Notes under the pieces: generated by a model
The model's input: the letters and a program-made list of their open reading frames with translations, nothing else
What the model was told of the DNA's origin: nothing
Database searches by the model: none
Origin: Massilia soli
GTDB lineage: Bacteria; Pseudomonadota; Gammaproteobacteria; Burkholderiales; Burkholderiaceae_D
Direction of reading: 5' to 3'
DNA: 64,000 nt
Assembly (NCBI RefSeq): GCF_016809835.1
Contig: NZ_JAFBIL020000007.1
Span: forward strand, 62,001-126,000
Part shown: one piece after another, positions 27,319-37,090 of the stretch
Layout: each line of letters opens with the position of its first letter
How positions within the stretch are numbered: the first letter of the stretch is position 1
Position numbers and translations under genes: made by a program

Positions 27319-28257
27319 ATGTTTAAGAATACCCGTTTGTCCGCTATGTTGGCGGCTGTCCTGTTCTCGGTTACGGCAGCCGGCGCGCTGGTTTCGGCAC
27401 CAGCGTTTGCGGACGCACCTGCTGCACCAGCGACTGAAGCGGCAGCTCCAGTTGACGCAGCAGCGCCAGCAGCAGACGCAGCAGCTCCAGCAGTCGATGC
27501 TGCAGCCGCTGACGCAGCACCAGCATCCGACGTCGCAGTTGGCGAAAAAGAAGAAGTCCACAACCCGTACGGCGTTGAAGCCATGTGGGAAGAAGGCGAC
27601 TTCGTCACCAAGTCGACCTTCATCATCCTGTCGATCATGTCGATGGGTTCGTGGTACATCCTGATCACCAAGCTGATCGACCAGGCCAAGATCATGAAGC
27701 AGTCGAAAGAAGCCCAGGCCAAGTTCTGGAAGTCGTCGTCGATCGCAGCTGGTTCGGCAACCCTGAAAGAAGGCAGCCCGTTCCGCTTCATCGCTGAAAC
27801 CGGCACCAAGGCAACCCAGCACCACGACGGCGCCCTGCTTGAGCAGATCGACCTGTCGACCTGGGTAACGATGTCGATCCAGCGCGCTGTTGACAAAGTT
27901 CAGTCGCGTCTGCAAGACGGCCTGTCGTTCCTGGCAACCGTTGGTTCGACCTCGCCGTTTATCGGTCTGTTCGGTACCGTTTGGGGCATCTACAACGCGC
28001 TGACCGCGATCGGTATGTCGGGTAACGCGTCGATCGACAAGGTTGCAGGTCCAGTTGGTGAAGCACTGATCATGACCGCGTTCGGTCTGTTCGTTGCAGT
28101 TCCTGCGGTTCTGGGTTACAACTGGCTGGTTCGCCGTAACAAGACGGCAATGGAAGATGTTCGCTCGTTCAGCGCCGACGTTCACTCGGTACTGATCTCC
28201 GGTGCAATGTCCACCAGCGAAGCAGGTCGTGCTGCTGGTGCTAAAAAGATTGGGTAA
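27319..28257 (+). CDS. exbB: ExbB/TolQ/MotA proton-channel subunit
   Basis: A 312-residue ExbB. It begins with a signal-peptide-like segment (residues 1-28, ending AFA) and an Ala/Asp-rich stretch of about 40 residues, then three transmembrane helices and the family core with FLATVGSTSPFIGLFGTVWGI near 210. ExbB forms the channel pentamer that uses proton flow to drive TonB. The long acidic N-terminus is found in a subset of ExbB proteins. GGAGG lies just before the ATG, and the first exbD starts 3 bp after the stop. Confidence 0.93.
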   Translation: MFKNTRLSAMLAAVLFSVTAAGALVSAPAFADAPAAPATEAAAPVDAAAPAADAAAPAVDAAAADAAPASDVAVGEKEEVHNPYGVEAMWEEGDFVTKSTFIILSIMSMGSWYILITKLIDQAKIMKQSKEAQAKFWKSSSIAAGSATLKEGSPFRFIAETGTKATQHHDGALLEQIDLSTWVTMSIQRAVDKVQSRLQDGLSFLATVGSTSPFIGLFGTVWGIYNALTAIGMSGNASIDKVAGPVGEALIMTAFGLFVAVPAVLGYNWLVRRNKTAMEDVRSFSADVHSVLISGAMSTSEAGRAAGAKKIG

Positions 28258-28260
28258 ATC

Positions 28261-28698
28261 ATGTCAATGAGCGTCGGCAATGCAGACGGAGATGAAGATG
28301 TAGTAATGTCAGAAATCAACACAACGCCGCTAGTCGACATTATGTTGGTTCTCCTGATCATCTTCCTGATCACGAGCCCGGTTGTTCTGAAGTTGCAAAA
28401 AGTTGCACTGCCTTCGGAAACCAACCAGGCCCTGAAGACTAAACCTACCAACGTCAACATCGTTGTTAACAAGGATGGCGACATGTATCTGGGCCAGAAG
28501 CGTTTGGCCGATACGACGGAGCTGTTCGAATTCCTGAAGCAGGAAGCCGTGAAGCTGCCGCAGCCTGAAGTACATGTTCGTGGCGACCAGGAAACCCGCT
28601 ACGAATACGTCGGCAAGGTGATCTACACGGCACAGCGTGCTGGGATTCAGAAGGTTGGATTCATTACCGAACCACCAGATAAAACTGGCGGTCGTTAA
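28261..28698 (+). CDS. exbD1: ExbD biopolymer transport protein, copy 1
   Basis: A 145-residue ExbD with one N-terminal membrane helix (about 20-42) that starts with the proton-carrying aspartate in NTTPLVDIMLVLL, and a periplasmic domain with the fold of TolR/ExbD. It pairs with ExbB. The second copy follows after 72 bp; the two share the same layout but are clearly different in sequence. A hairpin with arms at 28713-28719 and 28731-28737 lies between them. Confidence 0.92.
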   Translation: MSMSVGNADGDEDVVMSEINTTPLVDIMLVLLIIFLITSPVVLKLQKVALPSETNQALKTKPTNVNIVVNKDGDMYLGQKRLADTTELFEFLKQEAVKLPQPEVHVRGDQETRYEYVGKVIYTAQRAGIQKVGFITEPPDKTGGR

Positions 28699-28712
28699 GA
28701 TCCTTCCTCCGC

Positions 28713-28737
28713 CCAGGCCCTCCTCCGGGAGGCCTGG
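28713..28737 (+). repeat. Hairpin between the two exbD genes
   Basis: CCAGGCC (28713-28719) and GGCCTGG (28731-28737) pair, with a further CTCC/GGAG stem inside. No T run follows, so it may set relative expression of the downstream genes by processing or attenuation rather than stop transcription fully. Confidence 0.45.
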
Positions 28738-28770
28738 CCGGCATAGTCCCAACAGTACAAAGGAAACATT

Positions 28771-29199
28771 ATGAGTATGAGTGTCGGAGCTCCAAAAGCT
28801 GGTGGCGATCCGGAACCGATGATGGAAATGAACATGACACCCCTGATCGACGTAATGTTGGTCTTGATTATCATGTTGATCATCACGATTCCGAAACAAA
28901 ACCACTCGGTCAATCTGAACATGCCTGTTGGCAATCCACCGCCAAGCAATATCAAGCCTGTCGTCGTGACCATCGACGTCGACTTCGATGGCACCGTCCT
29001 ATGGGACGGCCAGGTTGTGCCAGATCGTGCTACGCTTGAGTCGAAGCTTGCTTCGGTCGCAGCGATGGCAGACCAGCCAGAAGTACATCTGCGTCCTAAT
29101 AAGTTGGTGTCTTACAAGTCTGTCGCCGGTGTCATGGCTTCTGCACAACGTCTTGGCGTGACCAAGATCGGCATGGTCGGCAACGAACAGTTCCAGTAA
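28771..29199 (+). CDS. exbD2: ExbD biopolymer transport protein, copy 2
   Basis: A 142-residue ExbD. The helix (about 18-40) begins with NMTPLIDVMLVLIIM, which contains the essential aspartate, and is followed by a periplasmic domain. Paired exbD genes after one exbB are known from Xanthomonas, where the second copy is needed for only some TonB-linked functions. Whether both copies enter one complex here is not known. A terminator-like hairpin follows at 29244-29270. Confidence 0.92.
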   Translation: MSMSVGAPKAGGDPEPMMEMNMTPLIDVMLVLIIMLIITIPKQNHSVNLNMPVGNPPPSNIKPVVVTIDVDFDGTVLWDGQVVPDRATLESKLASVAAMADQPEVHLRPNKLVSYKSVAGVMASAQRLGVTKIGMVGNEQFQ

Positions 29200-29243
29200 G
29201 TCACTATCGTTTGATTGACGTACAACGCAGGGTTTCCCTGTGA

Positions 29244-29276
29244 GAAACAGCAGGGATTCCCTGCTGTTTCGCTTTT
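29244..29276 (+). terminator. Terminator-like hairpin after exbD2
   Basis: GAAACAGCAGGG (29244-29255) and CCCTGCTGTTTC (29259-29270) are perfect 12-bp arms with a 3-nt loop, followed by a short T run (GCTTTTG). The T run is weak, so partial read-through into the TPR gene, which starts 22 bp later, is likely. Confidence 0.65.
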
Positions 29277-29292
29277 GATTGAAAGAACTTAA

Positions 29293-30522
29293 ATGATCAA
29301 ATCCCGCATCGCGCACCTTGGCCTCGTCATGGCCGCTCTCGGTTTTACCGCTGCAACTCCCGTCATCGGCCTGTCGGTCGCCCACGCTGCTGAAGCTGTG
29401 CGCGCTGAAATCGGCACCCCCCTGCAAAATGCGCAGAGGCTGATGAAGTCGGGCAAGAACAAAGAAGCCCTGGCCGAACTGCGTAAAGCAGACAACGTCA
29501 GCAACAAGACCAGCAATGAGGCTTACCTGATCGAGCGCGTGCGCGCTGCTGCGGCCTCCGCTGCCGGCGACTACGACGCCGCTGCCCGCTCGTTCGAGGC
29601 CCTGATCGCATCGGGCAAGCTCGGCGCGAGCGAAAAGGCCCAGTTCTCCGAAGGCCTGATCGGCATCTACATGCGTGCCCGCGAGTTTGGCAAGGCCAAC
29701 GCCGCGATCGAACGCCAGCTCAAGGACCGTAACGATCCGAAGCTGCGCGCTTACCTGATCCAGAACTACTTCGCCATGGGCAAGACCGGCGAAGCCACCC
29801 GCCTGCTCCAGGCCGACCTGCAAGCCGACGAAAAAGCCGGCCGCCGTCCGCAGGAAGACCAGCTGCAGATGCTGGCCAACATCCAGAACAAAGCTGGCGA
29901 CAAGAACGCCTACATCAACACCGTTGAAAAGCTGGCGACCTACTACCCGAAGGAAAGCTACTGGCTGATCCTGCTGAACCGCATCTCGGGCAAGCCAGGG
30001 TTCTCCTCGCGCCTGTCGGTTGACGTGCTGCGCCTGCGCATGCACCACAACATGCTGAAAAAGCCGAACGAGTACATGGAACTGGCCCAGCTGGTTCTGC
30101 GTGACGGCGCGGCCGGCGAAGCGGTCAAGGTCATCGCCCGCGGCTACAAGGAAGGCATCCTGGGCGTCGGTCCTGACGCTGCGCGTCACCAGCGCCTGAA
30201 GGAGCTGGCTGACAAGAACCTGGCGGAAACCAAAGCCAAGGCAGCAGCCAACGAAGCCGACATGGTCAAGACCGGCGACAAAGACGGCCTGGTATCGCTT
30301 GGCTACGCGCTGGTCAGCGCTGGCGACACCGCCAAAGGCATCGCGATGATGGATGCGGCGATCAAAGCTGGCGGCCTGAAGCGTCCTGACGACGCCAAGC
30401 TGCGTCTGGGCCAGGCATACGCCATGGCTGGCAACAAGTCGAAAGCTGTCTCCACGCTGCGCACGGTTGGCGGCAAGGACGGCACGGCCGAAATCGCGCG
30501 TTACACGATCATGTCGCTGTAA
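29293..30522 (+). CDS. Exported tetratricopeptide-repeat protein
   Basis: A 409-residue protein with a signal peptide (residues 1-33, ending AHAAEA) and helical repeats of TPR type across the rest, for example AQRLMKSGKNKEALAELRKA near 47 and the repeated GYALVSAGDTAKGIAMMDAAI block near 335. A TPR gene next to tonB/exbBD is also known in Shewanella and Vibrio TonB2-type clusters, where it is thought to help the complex. Its direct role here is inferred from position. A strong terminator follows. Confidence 0.82.
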   Translation: MIKSRIAHLGLVMAALGFTAATPVIGLSVAHAAEAVRAEIGTPLQNAQRLMKSGKNKEALAELRKADNVSNKTSNEAYLIERVRAAAASAAGDYDAAARSFEALIASGKLGASEKAQFSEGLIGIYMRAREFGKANAAIERQLKDRNDPKLRAYLIQNYFAMGKTGEATRLLQADLQADEKAGRRPQEDQLQMLANIQNKAGDKNAYINTVEKLATYYPKESYWLILLNRISGKPGFSSRLSVDVLRLRMHHNMLKKPNEYMELAQLVLRDGAAGEAVKVIARGYKEGILGVGPDAARHQRLKELADKNLAETKAKAAANEADMVKTGDKDGLVSLGYALVSAGDTAKGIAMMDAAIKAGGLKRPDDAKLRLGQAYAMAGNKSKAVSTLRTVGGKDGTAEIARYTIMSL

Positions 30523-30547
30523 TCGTCCCGCGAGACAAGCCCTGAAG

Positions 30548-30581
30548 GGCGCTGCCAGCGAAAGCCGGCAGCGCCTTTTTT
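30548..30581 (+). terminator. Rho-independent terminator of the tonB-exb-TPR region
   Basis: GGCGCTGCC (30548-30556) pairs with GGCAGCGCC (30567-30575) and is followed by six T. It lies 26 nt after the TPR stop. Confidence 0.92.
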
Positions 30582-30592
30582 CATCGCACGAC

Positions 30593-30710
30593 ATTCCAGA
30601 ATCGGCGACAGACCGGGTCACGCAGACCACCATGTTGGAATGTTCCAAAATATTCCAAAATCGGGGACAGACCGGGTCACGCAGACCACCATGTTGGAAT
30701 GTTCCAAGAT
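30593..30710 (+). repeat. Tandem pair of 59-bp direct repeats
   Basis: Units at 30593-30651 and 30652-30710 follow each other without spacer and differ at only three positions. Each starts ATTCCA, contains GACAGACCGGGTCACGCAGA in the middle and ends with a TTGGAATGTTCCAA core. The first half is shared with the 70-bp palindrome that follows. Confidence 0.92.
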
Positions 30711-30780
30711 ATTCCAAAATCGGGGACAGACCACCATTTTGGAATGTTCCAAAATGGTGGTCTGTCCCCGATTTTGGAAT
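30711..30780. repeat. Perfect 70-bp palindrome
   Basis: Two perfect 34-bp arms (30711-30744 and 30747-30780) surround the dinucleotide TG. Each arm contains GGGGACAGACC and has its own short inverted ends (TTCCAAAAT/ATTTTGGAA), giving a nested structure. The GGGGACAGACC/GGTCTGTCCCC core resembles palindromes found near REP-associated tyrosine transposase genes, but no transposase is in the window. Confidence 0.92.
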
Positions 30781-30842
30781 TTCACGAGGGTGTCAGGCGG
30801 ACCCTCCCTCCCCTATACAGTGTGCAACACGCAACTTGACCG

Positions 30843-30848
30843 TATAAT
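30843..30848 (+). promoter_or_regulatory. Possible -10 box upstream of ribF
   Basis: A perfect TATAAT lies 38 bp before the ribF ATG. No clear -35 hexamer is found 16-18 bp upstream, so this is a tentative call. It would drive ribF-ileS-lspA and following genes. Confidence 0.4.
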
Positions 30849-30885
30849 CCACTCTTTAGCAGCAGATTTTCCGGCCACACATCCT

Positions 30886-31857
30886 ATGAAGGTTTTTCGG
30901 GGACTTCCCAATGACAGGGCGCGCGCGCCTTGTGCTCTCACGATCGGCAACTTTGACGGTGTCCACCTGGGCCACCAGGCATTGTTGGCGCGCGTGCGCG
31001 CAGCCGCGTCCAGACTCGGCGTCGAGGCGGCAGTGATGACCTTCGAGCCGCATCCGCGCGAGTTCTTCGCCGAGCGCATGGGGGATCCGTCCAAGGCGCC
31101 CAGGCGCATCGCCAACCTGCGCGACAAGCTCGAGTCGCTCGCTTCCGCCGGCATCGACCGCGTCATCGTCGAACACTTCAACGAGCATTTCGCCTCCATC
31201 GCGCCTGATGACTTCACCCGGCGCGTGCTGGCCGAAGGCCTGCACGTCAAATGGCTGATGGTCGGCGAGGACTTCTGCTACGGCGCCAAACGCGCCGGCA
31301 ATATCGCGATGCTGAAGGAAGCCGGCCTGCGCCATGGCTTCGAGGTCGAGACCCTGCCGACCGTGATGCATGGCACGCGCCGCATCTCGTCCTCCGCCGT
31401 GCGCAGCGCGCTGGCCGAAGGCGACCTGGCCACCGCGCGCGAACTGCTCGGCCATTCGTACGCCATTTCCGGCCATGTGATCCACGGCCAGAAGCTGGGC
31501 CGCACGCTGGGCTTCCCCACATTGAACCTGCGCGTGGCGCACCGCCCTGCCCTGTCGGGCATCTTCGTGGTGCAGGTCCACGGCCTCGGCCCCGAGCCGC
31601 TGCCGGCCGTCGCCAGCATGGGCGTGCGCCCCACTGTCGACGACAGCGGCCGCGTTCTGCTCGAAGTGCACCTGTTCGATTACGCCGAGTCCTGCTACGG
31701 CAAACTGGTGCGCGTCGAGTTCCTCGAAAAAATCCGCGACGAGGAAAAGTACGACGACCTCGACACCCTGACCGCCGCCATCGCGCGCGACTCGGGCCAG
31801 GCGCGCGATTATTTCGCGCAGCGCGCCGGCGCCCTGACCGCCACCGACCGAATTTGA
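30886..31857 (+). CDS. ribF: Bifunctional riboflavin kinase/FAD synthetase
   Basis: A 323-residue RibF that phosphorylates riboflavin to FMN and adenylates FMN to FAD. The N-terminal adenylyltransferase has [12 protein letters not shown] (about 20-31) and the ISSSAVR segment; the C-terminal kinase has [16 protein letters not shown] and the beta-barrel with GVRPT. The ATG at 30886 is the only start that excludes the repeat-derived sequence upstream. It leads ribF-ileS-lspA, a classical order in Proteobacteria. Confidence 0.95.
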   Translation: MKVFRGLPNDRARAPCALTIGNFDGVHLGHQALLARVRAAASRLGVEAAVMTFEPHPREFFAERMGDPSKAPRRIANLRDKLESLASAGIDRVIVEHFNEHFASIAPDDFTRRVLAEGLHVKWLMVGEDFCYGAKRAGNIAMLKEAGLRHGFEVETLPTVMHGTRRISSSAVRSALAEGDLATARELLGHSYAISGHVIHGQKLGRTLGFPTLNLRVAHRPALSGIFVVQVHGLGPEPLPAVASMGVRPTVDDSGRVLLEVHLFDYAESCYGKLVRVEFLEKIRDEEKYDDLDTLTAAIARDSGQARDYFAQRAGALTATDRI

Positions 31858-31927
31858 CCGGGACGATCTTGCCCGCTTGCGGCACGCCTGTTCCCGAAAA
31901 ACCAGATACACACGATTGAAGAAAAAT

Positions 31928-34837
31928 ATGTCCGATACCAGCAAACCAGCAGCAGACCAGCAAAAACCACAGCAAGCCCCGAAAGGCGCCAAAAAACCGG
32001 AGAGCAAATATCCGGTCAACATGACGGACACCCCGTTCCCGATGCGCGGCGACCTCGCCAAGCGCGAGCCGGGCTGGGTCAAGCAGTGGCAGGACAAGAA
32101 GGTCTATGAGCGCGTGCGCAAGGCCGCCAAGGGCCGCCCGATGTTCGTGCTGCACGATGGCCCGCCGTACGCCAACGGCGACATCCACCTCGGCCACGCG
32201 GTCAACAAGATTCTGAAGGATATGGTCGTCAAGGCGCGCACCATGGCCGGCTTCGACGCACCCTACGTGCCGGGCTGGGATTGCCACGGCATGCCGATCG
32301 AGATCCAGATCGAAAAACAGTACGGCAAAAACCTGCCGACCGCCGAAGTGCTGACCAAGGCCCGCGCTTACGCGACCGAACAGGTCGAGCGCCAGAAAAA
32401 GGACTTCATCCGCCTGGGCGTACTGGGCGAGTGGGATAACCCTTACCTGACCATGGCCTACCGTAACGAGGCGGACGAACTGCGCTCGCTCGGCAAGATG
32501 CTCGAGAAGGGCTACGTCTACCGCGGCCTGAAGCCGGTCAACTGGTGCTTCGATTGCGGTTCGGCGCTGGCCGAAGCCGAGGTCGAATACCAGGACAAGC
32601 GCGACCCGGCCATCGACGTCGGCTTCCCGTTCGCCGAGCCTGAAAAGCTGGCGGCCGCCTTCGGCCTGCCTGCGCTGCCTGCGGGCGACGGCTTCATCGT
32701 CATCTGGACCACCACGCCATGGACCATCCCGTCCAACCAGGCGCTCAACGTCAACCCTGAAATCACCTACGCGCTGGTCGAGTCCAGCCGCGACGGCAAG
32801 CCGCTGCTGCTGATCCTGGCCGCCGACCTGGTCGAAGCCTGCCTGCTGCGCTTCAAGCTCGAAGGCAAAGTCGTCGCCACCACCACCGGCGAAAAGCTCG
32901 GCGGCATCGAGTTCAAGCACCCGCTGCACGCGGCCGACGCGTTCTTCAACCGCCGCTCGCCGCTGTACCTGGCCGACTACGTCACCACCGAAAGCGGTAC
33001 CGGCGTGGTGCACTCCGCGCCTGCCTACGGCCAGGACGACTTCATCTCGTGCAAAGAGCACGGCATGAAGGACGACGAGATCCTGACACCGGTGATGGGC
33101 GACGGCCGCTTCGTCTCGACCCTGCCGCTGTTTGGCGGCATGACGATCTGGGAAGCCTCGAAGCCGATCTGCACCGCACTGACCGAAGCGGGCGCGCTGT
33201 TCGAGCTGAAGATGTTCGACCATAGCTACATGCACTGCTGGCGCCACAAGACCCCGATCGTCTACCGCGCCACCTCGCAGTGGTTCGCCGGCATGGACAC
33301 CACGCCGAAGGACGGCGGCCCCACCCTGCGCGAGACCGCGCTCAAGGGCATCTCCGAAACCCAGTTCTTCCCTGACTGGGGCCAGGCGCGCCTGCATGGC
33401 ATGATCGCCAACCGTCCCGACTGGACCCTGTCGCGCCAGCGCCAGTGGGGCGTGCCGATGGCATTCTTCATCCACAAGGAGACCGGCGAACTGCACCCGA
33501 ACACCCCTGAGCTGCTCGAGAAAGTCGCGCTGCTGATCGAAAAGGAAGGCATCGACGCCTGGCTGAAAGTCGAGCCGGCCGATTTCCTCGGCGCCGACGC
33601 CGCCATGTACATCAAGAACAAGGACACGCTCGACGTCTGGTTCGACTCCGGCAGCACCCACCAGACCGTGCTGCGCGGCTCGCACGCGGCCCAGTCGCAG
33701 TTCCCGGCCGACCTGTACCTCGAAGGATCGGACCAGCACCGCGGCTGGTTCCACTCGTCGCTGCTGACGTCCTCGATGCTCAACGGCCAGCCGCCGTACA
33801 AGGCGCTGCTGACGCACGGCTTCACCGTCGACGCCGAGGGCAAGAAGATGTCCAAGTCGCTGGGTAACACGCTGGCGCCGCAAAAGATCTCCGACACGCT
33901 CGGCGCCGACATCCTGCGCCTGTGGGTCGCTTCGACCGACTACACCGGCGAGCTGTCGATCAGCGACGAGATCCTCAAGCGCGTGACCGAATCGTATCGC
34001 CGCATCCGCAACACGCTGCGCTTCCTGCTGGCGAACACCTCGGACTTCGACCACGCGAACAACGCCGTCGCCGTATCCGACCTGCTTGAAATCGACCGCT
34101 ACGCGCTGGCCAGCATGGCCACGCTGCAGGCCGACATCGGCAAGCACTACGAGTCGTTCGAATTCCACCCGGTTGTCTCGCGCCTGCAGAACTACTGCTC
34201 GGAAGACCTGGGCGGCTTCTACCTCGACATCCTGAAGGACCGCCTGTACACCACCGGCATCGACTCGCACGCGCGCCGCTCGGCGCAGACCGCGCTGTGG
34301 CACATCACGCAAAGCCTGTTGCGCCTGATGGCCCCGATGCTGTCGTTTACCGCCGAAGAGGCATGGGCGGTCTTCGCCGGCGAACAGGCCTACAAGGACA
34401 GCGACGAAACCATCTTCACGCAGACCTACTGGGCGTTGCCGGAAGTGGCGGACGCCGCCACCCTGCTGGCCAAGTACGCCACCTTGCGCGAAGTGCGCGC
34501 CGAAGTGACCAAGCAGCTCGAAGAAGTACGCGGCTCGGGAGCGATCGGCTCGTCCTTGCAGGCCGAACTGGCCATCAAGGCGTCCGGCGACAAGTACAAG
34601 GCGCTGGCAAGCCTGGATCAGGACCTCAAGTTCGTGTTCATCACCTCCAGCGCCAGCGTCGAACAAGTCGCCGCCGAAGCGGACGAAGCGGTTGCGGTAA
34701 CCGCATCGAGCGCTCCGAAGTGCGAGCGCTGCTGGCACTACCGCGCTGATGTCGGCACCCACGCCGAGCACGCGGGCCTGTGCGGCCGCTGCTACAGCAA
34801 CCTGTTCGGCGGCGGCGAAAAACGCGCCTTCGCATAA
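31928..34837 (+). CDS. ileS: Isoleucyl-tRNA synthetase
   Basis: A 969-residue class I synthetase that charges tRNA-Ile and edits valine. The HIGH motif appears as HLGH in [15 protein letters not shown], and KMSKS is in [10 protein letters not shown]. The CP1 editing domain has the TTPWTIPSN region. The C-terminal zinc finger has CERCW and CGRC. It has an extra polar N-terminal tail of about 35 residues rich in Lys, Gln and Pro before the conserved [13 protein letters not shown]. The ATG at 31928 gives this tail. Confidence 0.97.
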   Translation: MSDTSKPAADQQKPQQAPKGAKKPESKYPVNMTDTPFPMRGDLAKREPGWVKQWQDKKVYERVRKAAKGRPMFVLHDGPPYANGDIHLGHAVNKILKDMVVKARTMAGFDAPYVPGWDCHGMPIEIQIEKQYGKNLPTAEVLTKARAYATEQVERQKKDFIRLGVLGEWDNPYLTMAYRNEADELRSLGKMLEKGYVYRGLKPVNWCFDCGSALAEAEVEYQDKRDPAIDVGFPFAEPEKLAAAFGLPALPAGDGFIVIWTTTPWTIPSNQALNVNPEITYALVESSRDGKPLLLILAADLVEACLLRFKLEGKVVATTTGEKLGGIEFKHPLHAADAFFNRRSPLYLADYVTTESGTGVVHSAPAYGQDDFISCKEHGMKDDEILTPVMGDGRFVSTLPLFGGMTIWEASKPICTALTEAGALFELKMFDHSYMHCWRHKTPIVYRATSQWFAGMDTTPKDGGPTLRETALKGISETQFFPDWGQARLHGMIANRPDWTLSRQRQWGVPMAFFIHKETGELHPNTPELLEKVALLIEKEGIDAWLKVEPADFLGADAAMYIKNKDTLDVWFDSGSTHQTVLRGSHAAQSQFPADLYLEGSDQHRGWFHSSLLTSSMLNGQPPYKALLTHGFTVDAEGKKMSKSLGNTLAPQKISDTLGADILRLWVASTDYTGELSISDEILKRVTESYRRIRNTLRFLLANTSDFDHANNAVAVSDLLEIDRYALASMATLQADIGKHYESFEFHPVVSRLQNYCSEDLGGFYLDILKDRLYTTGIDSHARRSAQTALWHITQSLLRLMAPMLSFTAEEAWAVFAGEQAYKDSDETIFTQTYWALPEVADAATLLAKYATLREVRAEVTKQLEEVRGSGAIGSSLQAELAIKASGDKYKALASLDQDLKFVFITSSASVEQVAAEADEAVAVTASSAPKCERCWHYRADVGTHAEHAGLCGRCYSNLFGGGEKRAFA

Positions 34838-34856
34838 ACCATTTCACTGACCACCA

Positions 34857-35372
34857 ATGGCAACTAAAAAAACAACGTTCTCCACGTCCTCGAAAGCGCG
34901 CGCCAGCCTGACTCCTTGGCTGGGCATCGCGGCGATCGTGATCCTGCTCGACCAGATCACCAAGATCACGATCGAAAGGCTGTTCGTGTATGGCGAAGAA
35001 CGCGTGGTCACGTCGTTCTTCAACCTGGTGCTGGCGTATAACCGCGGCGCCGCCTTCAGCTTCCTGTCCAACGAAAGCGGCTGGCAGCGCTACTTCTTCA
35101 CGGCGATCGGCATCATCGCGGTGGTCTTCATCATCACCCAGCTGCGCAAGAACGCTGGCCAGCGCATGTTCTGCTGGGCGATGGCGCTGATCATGGGCGG
35201 CGCGATCGGCAACGTGATCGACCGCGTGGCCTATGGCCACGTGATCGACTTCCTCGACTTCCACTTCGGCAGCCTGGGCCACTTCCCGGCGTTTAACATC
35301 GCCGACAGCGCCATCTTCATCGGCGCAGTGCTGTTCATCTACGACGAACTGCGGCGCGTGAACAAGAACTAA
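34857..35372 (+). CDS. lspA: Lipoprotein signal peptidase
   Basis: A 171-residue signal peptidase II that removes signal peptides from diacylglyceryl-prolipoproteins at the inner membrane. Four hydrophobic helices are visible. The catalytic aspartates are in GNVIDRV and NIADSAI, and the NRGAAFSF motif is intact. It starts 19 bp after ileS, the usual neighbour. Confidence 0.97.
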   Translation: MATKKTTFSTSSKARASLTPWLGIAAIVILLDQITKITIERLFVYGEERVVTSFFNLVLAYNRGAAFSFLSNESGWQRYFFTAIGIIAVVFIITQLRKNAGQRMFCWAMALIMGGAIGNVIDRVAYGHVIDFLDFHFGSLGHFPAFNIADSAIFIGAVLFIYDELRRVNKN

Positions 35373-35380
35373 GCAAAGGG

Positions 35381-36613
35381 ATGGCAATGACGATGGACCT
35401 CAAGGGTAAGAAGATCGTCCTCGGCCTGTCCGGCGGGGTAGCCTGCTACAAGGCGGCCGAGCTGTGCCGCGCGCTGGCCAGGGAAGGCGCCTCGGTGCAG
35501 GTCGTGATGACCGAGGCCGCCACCCATTTCATCACCGCCGTGACCATGCAGGCCCTGTCCGGCAACCCGGTCTACACCGACCAGTGGGACCCGCGCATGG
35601 CCAACAACATGGCCCACATCGACCTGACCCGCGATGCCGACGCCATCCTGATCTCGCCGTGTTCGGCGGACTTCATCCGCAAGCTGGCCCATGGCGTGTG
35701 CGACGACCTGCTCTCGACCATGTGCCTGGCACGCCCGCGCCGCCTGCCGCTGCTGGTCGCGCCGGCGATGAATGTCGAGATGTGGGAAAACCCGGCCACC
35801 CAGCGCAACGTACGCCAGCTTGAGCAGGACGGCGTCTGCATCTTTGGCCCAGCCGCCGGCCAGCAGGCCTGCGGCGAAGTCGGCTTCGGGCGCATGCTCG
35901 AACCTGACGAACTACTCGACGAGCTGATCGCATCGTTCCAGCCGAAGGTCCTGGCCGGCAAGCGCGTGTTGCTGACCGCCGGTCCGACCTTTGAAGCGAT
36001 CGACCCGGTACGCGGCATCACCAATCTCTCGTCCGGAAAAATGGGCTACGCCATCGCCCGCGCCGCGCGCGAAGCGGGCGCCGACGTGACCCTGATCTCG
36101 GGCCCCACTACCCTGCCGACGCCGCACGGCGTGCGCCGCGTCGACGTCCAGAGCGCGGCCCAGATGTACGACGCCGTGATGGCGGCGGTCGGCGGCCAGC
36201 ACGTCTTCATCGGCGTGGCCGCGGTGGCCGACTGGCGCGTCACCAACGCCAGCGACCAGAAGATGAAAAAGCAGGACGGCGGCGCCGCACCCAACCTGCA
36301 ATTCGAGCAAAACCCGGACATCCTCGCCGCGGTCGCCGCGACCACCTCGATCTCCGGCTGGCCGTACTGCGTCGGCTTTGCCGCCGAATCGGAAAACCTG
36401 GTCGAATACGGCGCCGTCAAGCGCGAGAAAAAAGGCATTCCTCTGTTGGTTGGCAATATCGGCCACCACACCTTCGGGCAGGATGACAATACGATCGTGC
36501 TGTTCGACGAGAGCGGCCACACCGTGCTGCCGCGCGCCGACAAGCTCACGCTGGCGCGCCAGCTGATTTCAGAAATCGCAAAGCGCATCGAAAAGCGCTC
36601 CCTGCTCACATAA
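35381..36613 (+). CDS. coaBC: Phosphopantothenoylcysteine decarboxylase/phosphopantothenate-cysteine ligase
   Basis: A 410-residue bifunctional CoA biosynthesis enzyme. The N-terminal flavin-dependent decarboxylase (CoaC) has [14 protein letters not shown], the PAMNVEMW motif and the cysteine-containing [13 protein letters not shown]; the C-terminal ligase (CoaB) starts near 188 with [24 protein letters not shown] precedes the ATG at 35381 very closely; an ATG at 35387 has better spacing and may be the true start, with no effect on domains. dut follows. Confidence 0.95.
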   Translation: MAMTMDLKGKKIVLGLSGGVACYKAAELCRALAREGASVQVVMTEAATHFITAVTMQALSGNPVYTDQWDPRMANNMAHIDLTRDADAILISPCSADFIRKLAHGVCDDLLSTMCLARPRRLPLLVAPAMNVEMWENPATQRNVRQLEQDGVCIFGPAAGQQACGEVGFGRMLEPDELLDELIASFQPKVLAGKRVLLTAGPTFEAIDPVRGITNLSSGKMGYAIARAAREAGADVTLISGPTTLPTPHGVRRVDVQSAAQMYDAVMAAVGGQHVFIGVAAVADWRVTNASDQKMKKQDGGAAPNLQFEQNPDILAAVAATTSISGWPYCVGFAAESENLVEYGAVKREKKGIPLLVGNIGHHTFGQDDNTIVLFDESGHTVLPRADKLTLARQLISEIAKRIEKRSLLT

Positions 36614-36624
36614 CCGAATCATCA

Positions 36625-37074
36625 ATGAAAACAATCGACGTCAAGATCCTCGACCCGCGCATGAAAGACCAGATGCCGGCGTATGCAACGCCAGGCAGCG
36701 CGGGCCTCGACCTGCGCGCCTGCATCGACGAACCCATCACCATCGCACCTGGCCAGACCATCCTGGTACCGACCGGGATGGCGATCCACGTGGGCGATCC
36801 AGGCTACGCTGCCATGATCCTGCCGCGCAGTGGCATGGGCCACAAGAACGGCATCGTTTTGGGGAATCTGGTAGGCTTGATTGATTCTGACTATCAGGGA
36901 CAACTGATGGTATCGACATGGAACCGCGGCCAGGCCGCCTTCACGCTCAACCCGATGGAGCGCCTCGCCCAGCTGATCATCGTACCGGTACTGCAGGTTG
37001 GCTTTAATGTCGTCGAAGATTTCGATGCAAGCGAACGCGGTGCCGGCGGTTTCGGAAGCACCGGAAAACAATAA
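36625..37074 (+). CDS. dut: dUTP diphosphatase
   Basis: A 149-residue trimeric dUTPase that turns dUTP into dUMP and keeps uracil out of DNA. The conserved motifs are present: [33 protein letters not shown], and the C-terminal [10 protein letters not shown]. It is 11 bp downstream of coaBC, the common gene pair. Confidence 0.97.
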   Translation: MKTIDVKILDPRMKDQMPAYATPGSAGLDLRACIDEPITIAPGQTILVPTGMAIHVGDPGYAAMILPRSGMGHKNGIVLGNLVGLIDSDYQGQLMVSTWNRGQAAFTLNPMERLAQLIIVPVLQVGFNVVEDFDASERGAGGFGSTGKQ

Positions 37075-37090
37075 TAAAGTGAGGATTACC

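Noticed and set aside
30593-30780. Repeats between the TPR gene and ribF as a CRISPR array
   Set aside because: The units are tandem without unique spacers and end in a palindrome; no cas gene is near.
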